From contig CATKHK010000124.1 in assembly GCA_949751835.1 (NCBI GenBank), positions 43,034 through 107,033 of the forward strand: a DNA stretch of 64,000 nucleotides, in the 5' to 3' direction. Shown here one piece after another: positions 35,121 through 45,886 of this stretch (within the stretch, counting starts at the first letter, position 1; the number at the start of each line of letters is the position of its first letter). Below the pieces are notes generated by a model, which had not been told where the DNA came from, did no database searches, and saw nothing but the letters and a program-made list of their open reading frames with translations. The translations under genes were made by a program, and so were the position numbers. Origin of the DNA: Blepharisma japonicum. Taxonomy: Eukaryota; Ciliophora; Heterotrichea; Heterotrichida; Blepharismidae.

Positions 35121-35939
35121 ATGAATATGGAATTGCAAATGCCAGTTAGCTCTAAGTCTGATATAAATATAGACCAAAGCTGTTTGCTTGATGATCCAGA
35201 CTTAGGAATTGTTACAGAAAATGACCATAACGTTGGCCTTTGTCTTTGCCATAAATGCACTTGTGGTAAGCACAAGTGCCCTGGCAGAAAAATATTTCGT
35301 CAAATTCCTATAAAATTGCAATCTTCTTATAACTCAGAATACCAATACATTAAAGTTCCTAGTCACAAGATAAACCAATCATTTGATTCTTGTTATTCGC
35401 TATCTAAATATCCATTTAATTCCAATTCAAGCTATAGATTGGAATACAAAGAACATCCAATAGGTCCTATAGAATTTACTAAAAAAAAATATAACCCGAA
35501 TATTGCAAAGCTTGATGCAAGATCTACATATAAAGTTTCCTATAAAAATTATAGTCCGTTTAAAGAGCACTCATTTAGTCCTTATCCTCACAATTTGCAT
35601 AGTGATGAATTAAAATTCAACGATCTAACGACATATGGGTCAAGTTATAAAGAAAAAGAATACTTGGCACCGAAAAGATCTAAAAGCAGTTTGAGGCTTG
35701 GAGTTTTCATGGATGCAGATTTTTCTGAGCCTTCTACTCATAGAAGAGATTTTCAAGATTTCCAAGACTCTAAAGAAATTTGCAATTCTGCTGCTATGAA
35801 ACCAATTGACGAAACTATGTCTCCCGCAGTAAAAGTCCGAGAAAAAAGTGTAAATCAAATTGAATACTTGCCTAAAATTAGGCCGACTAAAGAATTTGCA
35901 AGAAGCAATTCGTTTCTGAGGAAAAGGCATGTAATCTAA
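35121..35939 (+). CDS. SAXO-like: SAXO/MAP6-type axonemal microtubule stabiliser
   Basis: A 272-residue protein of the SAXO (FAM154/MAP6-related) family, which binds and stabilises axonemal and centriolar microtubules, probably from the lumen. Two hallmarks are visible. The Cys-rich N-terminal motif is CLCHKCTCGKHKC near residues 41-53. After it come repeated microtubule-binding modules of the S/T-x-Y-x(2)-x-Y type (SSYNSEYQY, SSYRLEYKEH, STYKVSYKNY, TTYGSSYKEK), about every 30-45 residues. The C-terminus is charged and disordered. Single exon, TAA stop. Confidence 0.8.
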   Translation: MNMELQMPVSSKSDINIDQSCLLDDPDLGIVTENDHNVGLCLCHKCTCGKHKCPGRKIFRQIPIKLQSSYNSEYQYIKVPSHKINQSFDSCYSLSKYPFNSNSSYRLEYKEHPIGPIEFTKKKYNPNIAKLDARSTYKVSYKNYSPFKEHSFSPYPHNLHSDELKFNDLTTYGSSYKEKEYLAPKRSKSSLRLGVFMDADFSEPSTHRRDFQDFQDSKEICNSAAMKPIDETMSPAVKVREKSVNQIEYLPKIRPTKEFARSNSFLRKRHVI

Positions 35940-36192
35940 TTCATTATTTCGTCTGATTAACTCCGAGCTATTTTTAATAAAATTTTTAATTTTAAACCAT
36001 ATCAATTAGCATGAAACAATAAAACTAAGAAGCTGTTTTCGAAACATAACCTGACTTAAGAGTGAGCATTAAAATGATCCATTTTCAAAATTAAGAAACT
36101 TACTTGTAATATAGCCAGCTAATTTAGATTTGATATTGCATTAATTTAATTAATAAAATATCTCTTGAAATTAATCAATAATTAAATCTAAA

Positions 36193-36894
36193 ATGTCAAA
36201 AACTTCTCTTCGCTCTCCTTATTCGTTATCTCCTAGAGATTCAAAAGCCTCTTTTTTTAGGCAAACAAATTCAGAAGGGCTTGATTTATTTAATGCTTTC
36301 GTTGAGAGGAAGAAAGTAACTGAGCATCTAATTTCTATGCAAAATCGCATAAAGCAGCTAGAAAAAGAAGAACAAAAGACCCAGAAAAAAATTGATTTAA
36401 CAAAGAAACATATCGATAGTGTGAATGAGCTGAAAAATAGAAAACGCAAAGAAAAGGCTGACAAAAAACAATATGAAATGATGAAAAGGCAGCAATTGGA
36501 GACTTTGAGGGAAAGGAATAATCAAAAAAGACTAGAAAATAAAGAAATTATAATGAAACATAAAGGAATAGTATTAGAAGAAAGGAAAAGGACGGTTAGA
36601 GAGCTTAAAGATTTTCTGACAAAACAAAAGAGAAGCTCACTTGGCCCTATGTACCAAAATAACTTTAGAGAGTTATCAAGTACATATAATAAGTCAAGTG
36701 TTGAGAGCTCCCCAGGCCCATCTCGCATTAAAGAAAAACTTTCTGATGAAAAAACCAGAACAATTCAAAATTGAACTGAAATAAAAGCTTTGAAAGAACG
36801 TGAAAAAGAGCTTCTTTCAAGGCTTGAAATGAAAGCAAAGCTTCAAGAAAAATATTTGCAAGAATTAAAATCTGTTGTTTCCAGCAAAACTTAA
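36193..36894 (+). CDS. Coiled-coil hypothetical protein
   Basis: A 233-residue protein, mostly Lys/Glu/Arg-rich helix (about residues 35-145) with a Ser-rich start and a short second coiled coil near the C-terminus. TGA 36772-36774 reads as Trp and opens the last 39 codons; the stop is TAA 36892-36894. Part of this gene (about 36505-36700) has a decayed copy at 39409-39600, so it is the 5' part of a duplicated unit. No family recognised. Confidence 0.75.
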
Positions 36895-36955
36895 TGTTAT
36901 TAGCGCAAAAATTCATTCTGAACTTCCATTTAATAATCATAAATTTATTAGTCAA

Positions 36956-39292
36956 ATGGTTGATGAGGCTTTAATTCATATATTAGTTGTTGAAGACGAA
37001 CCATTCCAACGCCTTGCAATGATTGATATACTTTCTCTACTTGATTACGAAGTAGAGACAGCTGAAGATGGGCATATGGCTTGAGAACTTTTAAAACAAA
37101 AAGGATCTGACTACGACTTGGTCCTTCTTGATTTAGAGCTCCCAGGAATGGACGGTCTTGAACTTCTGGGAAAGCTAAAAGAAACGCCAGATCTCAAAGA
37201 TATTCCTGTTGTCATGCTTTCAGCTCATAGCGAAATGGACAAAGTTTACGCAAGCTTGGATCTTGGTGCTCTGGATTACCTGATCAAGCCTATCAGACCA
37301 GGGGCTGTAAAAACGGTAGTTAATCAATTGAAAATCCGTCCGAAAAACTCGCCTACAGTCGAAACTGGGCTTAAAGCATATGAAAGAATCAGGACTCTTG
37401 GAAGAGGGGCTTTTGCATCAGTCGATTTGGTAAGGAAAAAAAGCACAGGGGAATTATTGGCCTTAAAGAAAATTGACATGCAATTTTTATCTAATGAAAG
37501 AGACCGAAGAAATGCAGAAAATGAGGCTACACTTATGAGAGTTTTAGTAGGCCCTACTATAATTCAGTTTTACGAGCAAATTGTTGAAGAGCAAACTTTA
37601 TACATTTGTATGGAATTTGCATCAGGAGGATGTCTAAGTGAAAAATTGCAAGAATTGAGGAATAAAGGAGAAAGGCTAAGTGACGAGCAAATTATCATGT
37701 GGTTTGCTCAAATTATCATTGCCTTAATGATAATGCACAGCAAGCATGTACTTCATAGAGACCTAAAGACTGAAAATTTATTTTTGCAAGGGAATGTTAT
37801 TAAAGTAGGAGATTTAGGAATTGCGAAGAGCTTGAGTAACTCTTATGAAATGGCTCAAAGTGTAGCTGGGACTCCATATAGTATGGCGCCAGAAATCCTT
37901 CGACAGGAAAAATATGGACAAAAGACAGACATTTGGTCACTTGGATGTGTGCTATATGAAATGGCTACATTTAAAAGACCATTTGAAGGCAAAGATGTTC
38001 AGAGTTTGATTGATGTAGTTTTAAATAAAGAATATCAGCCATTGCCAGATATAGTTGATACTAATATAAAATTACTTGTATCCCAAATGCTAAATAAGGA
38101 TCCAAATAGACGACCTACAGTTTGGGACCTAGCAAATATGCCAATTGTGAAAGAACACATCACAAAATTTGTTGAAGAAACTTCATGCGCCGACACAATC
38201 ATGCCTCTTTTTGATCATGATCCTCGAAATCGTAAAAAAGCAGGCAATGCTCCAAAACCAAACATAATCCAAGTTAGTGATATAGCAAGCTTTGCTCGCT
38301 CAGAAATGAGCCTCCAAGACAAAAAGATTGGTTGGTTTGGTAAAACTTATCAAAGGGTGTTTACAGGGAATGACTTATTAGAATATTTGCAAAGCAAATA
38401 TAAATACACCTTAGACCAGTCCAGAAATGCGGGCCAAGAAATGCTTGAGCAAGGCTTAATTCATAATATTGATGGTCAGTCACTTTTCTCTCAAACTTTA
38501 TTTTATCAGTTTAGAGAAGACAGAACTGATGTAGCACGGAACATGATTTACTTATGAAGCAAAGATGTGCGTGTTCCTCATGTTGTAGTAAGAGATTTAG
38601 TGCAAATTGCTAATCAAATCATAAGTCAATATAAAGATAATGTGGAAACAATAAGAAGTAGCAATGAATATAGAGAATTAATTCGAGCAGTAGGAGAGCT
38701 GCAAAGAGTAGAAACCAGAAATTTGACAAGAAATGAAAAAGTTGAGTTCTTTTTAGCAGTTTATCAAATCATGGCTTTGCACCAAATGATTGAGCTGGGA
38801 GATACAAAGGCAGGGTGGTTCAAAGATCCAGCTGATAATTTTTATTATTGTATCAATTTTTTAAACTATACTTTAAAGGAGCTAAAGCATGGGGTATTAA
38901 GAGGAAATAAAAAGCCACCAGGCAGCTATACTAGGGTTTTTTATAACTCAGATCCAAGAAATATGCTGCCAAATCATCAAGATCCAAGAGTGCTAATCGT
39001 ATGTCAGGATCCACCGTATCCTATACAGCCCATAATTGATTTTCATGAAGGAGTTGATGATATATTGGAAAAAAAGACTGAGGAGTATTGCAATAGAGAA
39101 GTTTGTTTAAACTTATCCGTAGAAGAACTAATTTTACCGAAATTGTTCCAGACTTATCAAGCAGATTTTGGAGGAACAGAAGAAGGCGCTATAAGATGGC
39201 TATGGAAATTCTTTACTGCCTGTAAAATTAGTGATGAAAATGTGATGTCTATGATAAACAGGCAAAAATTATATGTGCAATACAGGGAATAA
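36956..39292 (+). CDS. Receiver-NEK kinase-DEP-DUF547 fusion protein
   Basis: A 778-residue multi-domain signalling protein. Residues 1-125 are a two-component receiver: acidic pocket VVEDEP, phospho-acceptor Asp in LLDLELPGMDG, the Ser/Thr in MLSAHSEM and Lys in LIKPIRP. Residues 143-400 are a NEK-like Ser/Thr kinase with GRGAFASV, ALKK, HRDLKTEN, DLG in place of DFG, and MAPEIL. A DEP domain follows (about 455-525), then a DUF547 domain (about 565-775) with the GNKKPPG and DPR...CQDPPYP-type segments. Two TGA codons (37082, 38555) are Trp. The ATG at 36956 is used because its counterpart is conserved in the downstream copy; upstream in-frame sequence overlaps the preceding gene. A receiver directly joined to a eukaryotic kinase suggests phosphorelay control of a NEK kinase (inference). 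Confidence 0.88.
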
Positions 39293-39408
39293 TAGATGTA
39301 ATAGAATTATTATATAAATGTTATATACTTAAATTGTTTATTTATCAATTTGCTATAGGTTGTAAATTATCCTTTTCAGCAATCTTAGGATTATCAGTTC
39401 ACTTTGAG

Positions 39409-39600
39409 GCAGAGGAATAATCAAAAAAGACTAAAAAATAAAAAATTATTATATCCTTAAGGAATAGTATTAGAAGAAAGAAAAAGACAGTTAGAGTGCT
39501 AAAGGATTTCTAAAAAAATAAAAGAGAAACTTATTAGATCTGATGTATCAAAGTAACTTTAGAGAGTTATGAGGCATATAATAAATCGGATACACTTTGA
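39409..39600 (+). pseudogene. Decayed copy of the coiled-coil gene
   Basis: Clear nucleotide similarity to about 36505-36700 (for example GGAATAATCAAAAAAG and TAACTTTAGAGAGTTA), but with several stops and indels, so it cannot code. The following 39601-39887 is AT-rich and not recognisably related to the matching part of unit 1. Confidence 0.8.
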
Positions 39601-39905
39601 TATTCAAATTAGAAAAAATATAAAAATAATGAAAATAAAGAAAATTTAAAAGTAAAGCACTAAAAATCATGACAATACTCCAAAAATCTCAAAAAATGGT
39701 AAAAATGAAATAAAAAATATGCAAAATGTCAAAATAATGAAAAGTAATCTAAATAATTGTCTAATAGGCAAAAATTTCTAAAATCACTATTCGAGATTTG
39801 CCATTTCGCAAAGGTTTGACTTTTAGATATTTGCTTGATGCTTTGTAACATTTTCTAAGCTTGGCTATTTTTTTAATTTATTTTGCTTTAGAATTTATTA
39901 GTCAA

Positions 39906-40727
39906 ATGGCTGGTGAGGCTTTAATTCAAATATTAGTTGTTGAAGACGAACCATTCCAACGCCTTGCAATGATTGATATACTCTCTCTACTTGATCACGA
40001 AGTAGATACAGCCGAAGATGGGCATATGGCTTGAGAACTTTTAAAACAAAAAGGATCTACCTACGACTTGATCCTTCTTGATTTAGAGCTCCCAGGAATG
40101 GATGGTCTTGAACTTCTGGGAAAGTTAAAAGAAACGCCAGATCTCAAAGATATTCCTGTTGTCATGCTTTCAGCACATAGCGAAATGGACAAAGTTTACG
40201 CAAGCTTGGATCTTGGTGCCCTGGATTACCTGATCAAGCCTATCAGACCAACGGCTGTAAAAACTGTAGTTGATCGATTGAAAATTCGTTCAAAAAACTC
40301 GCCTACAGTCGAAGAGGCTTTAATTCATATATTAGTTGTTGAAGACGAACCATTCCAACGCCTTGCAATGATTGATATACTCTCTCTACTTGATCACGAA
40401 GTAGAGACAGCTGAAGATGGGCATATGGCTTGAGAACTTTTAAAACAAAAAGGATCTACCTACGACTTGATCCTTCTTGATTTAGAGCTCCCAGGAATGG
40501 ATGGTCTTGAACTTCTGGGAAAGTTAAAAGAAACGCCAGATCTCAAAGATATCCCTGTTGTCATGCTTTCAGCAAATAGCGAAATGGACAAAGTTTACGC
40601 AAACTTGGATCTTGGTGCCCTGGATTACCTGATCAAGCCTATCAGGCCAGGGGCTGTAAAAACTGTAGTTGATAAATTGAAAATCCGTTCAAAAAACTCG
40701 TCTACAGTCGAAGCTGGCTTAGCTTAA
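39906..40727 (+). CDS. Tandem double-receiver protein (duplicated copy of the fusion gene)
   Basis: An uninterrupted 273-residue frame made of two near-identical receiver domains (about 1-137 and 138-273). Both keep the acidic pocket VVEDEP, the phospho-acceptor in LLDLELPGMDG and the Lys in LIKPIRP, and each contains a TGA Trp in HMAWELL. They differ from the fusion-gene receiver by a few codons only. The second begins exactly at the EALIH segment, so it was fused in frame by an internal duplication. It stops at TAA 40725-40727, where the fusion gene continues into the kinase. Whether it is transcribed is unknown; it could act as a phosphate sink or inhibitor for the same phosphorelay, or be recently formed and not yet decayed. 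Confidence 0.7.
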
Positions 40728-40834
40728 TTCATAGAGATTAATACTAAAATTAAAATTATTATATATTAAACTATTAAGCCAATAATTTTTATTTATATCT
40801 GAATATTGCTATAAATATAGAGGGGTCTTGCCTA

Positions 40835-41498
40835 AGATGTAAAGATAATGTGGAAACAATAAGAAGTAGCAATGAATATAGAGAATTAATTCGAGCAGTA
40901 GGAGAGCTGCAAAGAGTAGGAACTTGAAATTTGGCAAGAAATGAAAAAGTTGAGTTCTTTTTAACAATTTATCAATCATGGCTTTGCACCAAATGATTGA
41001 GTTGGAAGATACAAAGGCAGGGTGGTTCAAAGATTTAGCAGATAATTTTTATTATTGTATCAATTTTTTAAACTACACTCTAAAAGAGCTAAAGCATGGG
41101 GTATTAAGAGGGAATAAAAAGCCACCAGGCAGCTATACTAGGGTTTTTTATAATTCAGATCCAAGAAATAGGCTGTCAAATTGCCAACTAAGATCTAAGA
41201 ATAATAATCATATGTCAGGATCCACCGTATCCTATACAGCCTATAATTGATTTTTATGGAGGAGTTGATGATATATTGGAAAAAAAGACTGAGGTATCGC
41301 AATAGAGAAGTTTGTTTAAACTTAACCATAGAAGAACTAATTTTACCAAAATTGTTACAAACTTATCAAGCAGATTTTGGAGGAACAGAAGAAGGCGCTA
41401 TAAGATGGCTATGGAAATTCTTTACTGCCTGTAAAATTAGTGATGAAAATATGATGTCTATGATAAACAGGCAAAATTATATTCGATACAGGGAATAG
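40835..41498 (+). pseudogene. Frameshifted DUF547 copy
   Basis: Close copy of the fusion gene's DUF547 region (about 38630-39292). It is broken by at least three indels: one base lost near 40975 (TATCAATCATGG against TATCAAATCATGG), a rearranged stretch near 41165-41205 and a short deletion near 41295. No single frame covers the domain, and the kinase and DEP parts that should precede it are absent. It retains high nucleotide similarity, so the decay is recent. Confidence 0.85.
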
Positions 41499-41730
41499 TA
41501 AATATAAAAGAATTATTATATAAATGCTATATACTTAAATTGTTTATTTACCAATTTGCTATAGGTTGTAAATTATCCTTTTCAGGAATCTCAGGATTAT
41601 CAGTTCACTACTTCTAAAATAAATTTTTCAATCATCACTCATCATTAAAATGCTTATTTCAGCTAATCATATAAAAATGCGATTTTAATTTTCATAAGAT
41701 TTAAATAAAAATTAACTTAACCTTCTTAGC

Positions 41731-43171
41731 ATGGACGAAAAATATTATTCAATACAAGAAGCATTACAAGAATTATCTGCAGAATATAAAAAACTTGAAA
41801 AACTCCGAAAACTCATTGTTATTGACAATTCTGATCACTATTCTCGGTTTTTAAGTTTTATCAGTGAAGCGACATCTCTTGGGATCATTTTAATTCAACA
41901 TCACAAGCTCTTTGAAGCTTCACAAATCCTTAATAAAGCTCTCAAAATCGATTTTTTTGCCTCAAAAATCCCCAAGCACTCTTTATCACAAGAAAAACTT
42001 CTGTTTTATTCAACCATGGCATTTTTCTTTTATAAGTAATTATTCTATAGTTTGGGCACATAAAACCCATCAGGCTTTACGGTTCATATATGAAATTCAA
42101 TCAGTAATTTTAACAGCAAATAAGCACAATAAGTCTTTTGAAGCTGACATTCAATTATGCTGCCACATAGTGACTTTTATTATCATGTGATCTATAAAGC
42201 ATTTTCAAAAAGCAGCCACTTATATAGAATTAGCCTCAGATATAATCTCAGAAGTTATGGGTGGAAATTTAACTACAAAACTTACTGAAGAGAATCAAAA
42301 AGAATTGTGTGGAATTATCAGCTTATGCCTGGGCGGAATTAAGCTAAAATTAGAAAAAAATACAGAATCGACTATCAAATTATGCAAAGAAATGATGGAA
42401 TGCATAGAAAGCCTAAAAATTAAAAATATTGCCAAAGGATTTATAGAAAAAATCGAGATAGGAAATATAAATGTGGAGTCATGTGAAAGTACTTCAACTT
42501 TCGAATTTTTTCCAGAATCCCAAGAACACAAGAAAATTAATGACATGCCTTCATTAGATGGAGAAATGCATTTTTTTAATCAGCCCTCAAATGACGAGCT
42601 CTTAATCAGCCAAGATTTTGACGAAATCATATTTGAAATTTTATTTTTAAAATTTTTGCCTGAGGATTTCCTTCAAATTGATCATGAAGAATTCAAAGAA
42701 AAACTGCCTTTAATCGAAAATAAACCATTTGATAAAGGTCCAAAACCTAATGACATCGCTAGAAAAAGTCTTTCTATCAAAAAAGTAAAAGATTTTAAAG
42801 CAAAAAATCTTACACCATCGCCTATGAGGCCTTCTTCACGAGCAAAAATTTTCCAAAAATTATCTGGAGAAGTAGTTTTAAATACAAGTAAAGCTCAGTC
42901 TCCATTCGCAAGAAGATCACCGTCACCAACTATCCAAAGTCCATATTCAAGCCCTGAAAACCATACAAAAATTGTTAAAAAAGAGAAAGAAAAAATTGAC
43001 ATCTATAAAAAAGAAGCAATAAGCAGAAGAAACCGACATTTTTGAGTTGAACTAAATCCTTTGAAAGATGAGAAATCTAATGACCGTGGAGTTAGAGTGG
43101 AATTAACTCCTGTTCGGTATAGATTTTCTAAGTCCCGGTCTAGCCTGCGGTATAGTTCTCCTATTAAATAA
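41731..43171 (+). CDS. Helical-repeat hypothetical protein with a frame break near 42036
   Basis: Uncharacterised protein. The 5' part (41731-42035) and the 3' part (from about 42041, in the +1 frame, to TAA 43169-43171) both read as natural helical protein, TPR-like in style (SLGIILIQHHKLFEASQIL, QALRFIYEIQS), followed by a Ser/Pro-rich basic tail. Two TGA codons (42188, 43043) are Trp. The join is a problem. The only intron candidate (GTAATTATTCTATAG, 42036-42050) has C, not A, at position 10 and leaves the frame wrong. A +1 shift at AAG-TAA, a one-base sequence error in the T run at 42021-42025, or a disabling mutation would each explain it. Confidence 0.6.
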
Positions 43172-43274
43172 ATTTTAAATATTGAATTTATGATAATTTA
43201 CTAAATTTTTATTTACTGTGCTAATCATTATTTAAATTTATAGGCTAAATTTTAATTTGAATTTCAACTAAAAT

Positions 43275-45596
43275 TTACTGATTATTTGTATTATCTACTT
43301 TATTGGAATCTAAAATTGATTCAACTAATCCTGCTAGTTTTGAAGAATTTAATGCAAAGTACGGAATACTGCAAACTTTTCATCCTTTGCTTTCCAGGTA
43401 ACGAGTTGGTGCTAGTGAGCTTTGCTTTATTCGCAACTCAGGAAAAACATAATTTTCGTAAGGCATCAGTGATATTGCAATCTTCTGTGAAGGTATTACA
43501 AAATCGAAGTAAAATCCATCATAAAAATTTTCCTGATACTCAATTTTTCTTTCTTTCAACAAATTATTCAAAAACTCATAAGCACGAGGTTTTTGATGCT
43601 GCTTGAATGCTTTTTCAGCATCTTCTTTATAATTTGTCTCCATTAAACTTGTGTAGGGCTCTAAAGTGTGTCTATAAGTATCATATTTTGATGTCCCATG
43701 CAAATTTAATAAAATCTGATACAGGTTTTTATAATATTTTTCTTCGTGCTTATATGAAATCTCTACCTCTTTATAAAACTCTGACCAGAAATCATTGAAT
43801 TCTAAATCGACCTGTGATAGCAAAGTTGCTACTTTTATAAGCATACTTTCAGCTGTATCTCCTGAAAATTTAAATATCATATCTGCAAGTTTATCAAAGT
43901 GCTCCTGGTTGACCTGCCCTGTAGAATCCCAAATAAATCTAAGCATAGTGTATAAAACTTCTAATTTATTTTCTTTTGGACCACGGGTACCTGTTGAATC
44001 ATTTATAACAATATTGCAAGCATCGTAAAAATTATTTTCAAGGTAATAACAAGTTTGCATAAGAGTTTCCAGAATTTCCACAATCATCTGATTTTTGATA
44101 TTTTGTATCCTGCTGAAAAAAATATCATAAATAGGCTTTAAAACAAACTCGCAAAGCTTTTTATAGTCGTCACTATATGTCTGCAGTCCTGTTTTCAATA
44201 GAGAAAGAATAGACTTATTTTCGATGCTTTTCAAGGCAAGTTTGTCAGGATTTGTAAGGATCTTCAAAAGGTTTTCTTTATTTTTTGTAGGTGTGAAGGC
44301 ATTGATATATTTTGAAGTAAGATCAAATGACAATTCTCCTTTAACAAAGCGCATGGCTAAGATGTCCATAATTGTTTCAAATAAATCTCTTTTCTCTGCT
44401 ATTTCAAGCTTAACATCTTTGTTCTTTACCATTTCCAATGCAAATGTAAAAGTATCTAATATGTTGTCCAGGACTTCTGAAAACGAAGTCTGCAAATCAG
44501 TCAGCTTGATTTTGTTTACCAAAAGAGCTAAATCAGCAATAAAATTATTCTGGTTTTTAATAGGATGCAGCAGATGCATAATACTGTTGATCTGAGCTAT
44601 CTCATTTATTGGATCACAGTTTTTGATCATAAAATCAAATAAAGCAGTGTGAAGTTGATTTCTTATCGGAATGTCACAGTTTTTATAAATTTTCAAACGA
44701 TTTTGAAGAAATAGTTCAATTTCTTTAGAGTTTTTATAAACTTTGAGACTCTCTGCGAAACTTTTGTCGAGATAATTTAAAGCTCTTTCTATAGCTTCTT
44801 TAGTTTCCTCTGAATAGCATTGCAAGAGGGCCAAACAAATTGTACTTGCTTGGACTTCAGTGAGGTTTTCGAAGGTGGAGCTGTCAATTTTTTTGAATTG
44901 CTGCACGAGCATGCCTTTACTCATACGATTTTGCATTGTGCTGTAGCATGATTTGTAAAGCTCATTGAGACTAGTAATAGAATCTTCACTCAATTTGCTT
45001 TCTGTATTAAGAGTTTCATCTCCCTGCCTAGTAGCTTGCTCTTTATTTAGCTTCTGCTCATTTTTTTCTGCCTGTGTATATGTCTTTGATATTTGTGGGC
45101 TTGTTTCAGGTAAAAATGATTTAGTTTCCTCTTTTTGGATTTGCTTCATATATAATCCTTTTTCTTCAATAATTTTTATTAGTTTTGATATATCATCGGT
45201 TGAAGCTTTTACCTCATATAAAAACTCTGACCACTTAAACATTCTATCAGTTGTAGAGCCTTCATAATCATAGCCTTTCTCAGATTTTGACTGGTGTATT
45301 GAATTGGCTATGGAGAGTAATTTATGTGATGAATTTAGCAATATTCTAATTTCTGATTGTAAATTGAGCAATGTTACTTCAGAATAATGATCAAATTTCA
45401 TTGGACTCCTTTGAAAACCTGATGATTGAGATTCACTATAATTTTGAGATGTGCGGCTACTTCTGTTATATTTTGAGCTAGAATATTTAGGATAGCTTCT
45501 CTGGCGACCCGCAGGTGCTGTATAATATCTGGGAGGAAGTCTACTTTCGGATATAGTCGAAAATTTACTTGCTAGTTTGATGATCTTAGAAAGCAT
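43275..45596 (-). CDS. Mitochondrial RAP-domain protein
   Basis: A 773-residue protein with a basic, Ser/Arg/Tyr-rich N-terminus compatible with mitochondrial import, a long all-helical repeat body, and a C-terminal domain resembling RAP (about residues 690-760: VIPSQKIAISLMPYENYV, then a GW motif and IPYFAL). The GW Trp comes from TGA 43380-43382; the standard code would cut off the end of the domain. RAP proteins (FASTK and OPR types) act in organelle RNA processing, stability or translation; the target RNA cannot be predicted. Confidence 0.72.
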
Positions 45597-45886
45597 CTTT
45601 ATAATAATAAAATTAAAAGCTAGAATTGCCTTATTTTAGCAAATTACCAAGGATTAAATTCTTTTTTGATAAGATTACAAACTTCATCGAAAAACGAGCT
45701 TAGAAGTAATTTATCCAACAATTTCGATTATAAAGGCTCAAACTTATATTTTAAACCACTTATCATAATGTTCTTATGCTTTACAGAGTTATTTCATAAA
45801 TATTATTGAAATGATCTTACTATTTTTGGCATCTCGTAAACTTAATTATTTGCTTTACAATTTTCCTTATCCTACTTAAATAATAA

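Larger units (their letters stand above)
36505..41612. repeat. Tandem segmental duplication, second copy rearranged
   Basis: Unit 1 spans about 36505-39408: the 3' half of the coiled-coil gene, the fusion gene and its 3' flank. Unit 2 (about 39409-41612) repeats this order with a decayed coiled-coil fragment, two receiver copies instead of one, no kinase or DEP, a frameshifted DUF547 and the same 3' flank (39302-39408 matches 41508-41612). The second unit follows directly on the flank of the first. Confidence 0.85.

Noticed and set aside
36875-36955. Earlier start for the receiver-kinase gene
   Set aside because: The frame is open upstream to 36875, but this overlaps the end of the previous gene and is not conserved in the duplicated copy; the ATG at 36956 is.
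42036-42050. 15-nt intron GTAATTATTCTATAG
   Set aside because: It has C at position 10, unlike all other introns here, and removing it leaves the downstream frame closed.
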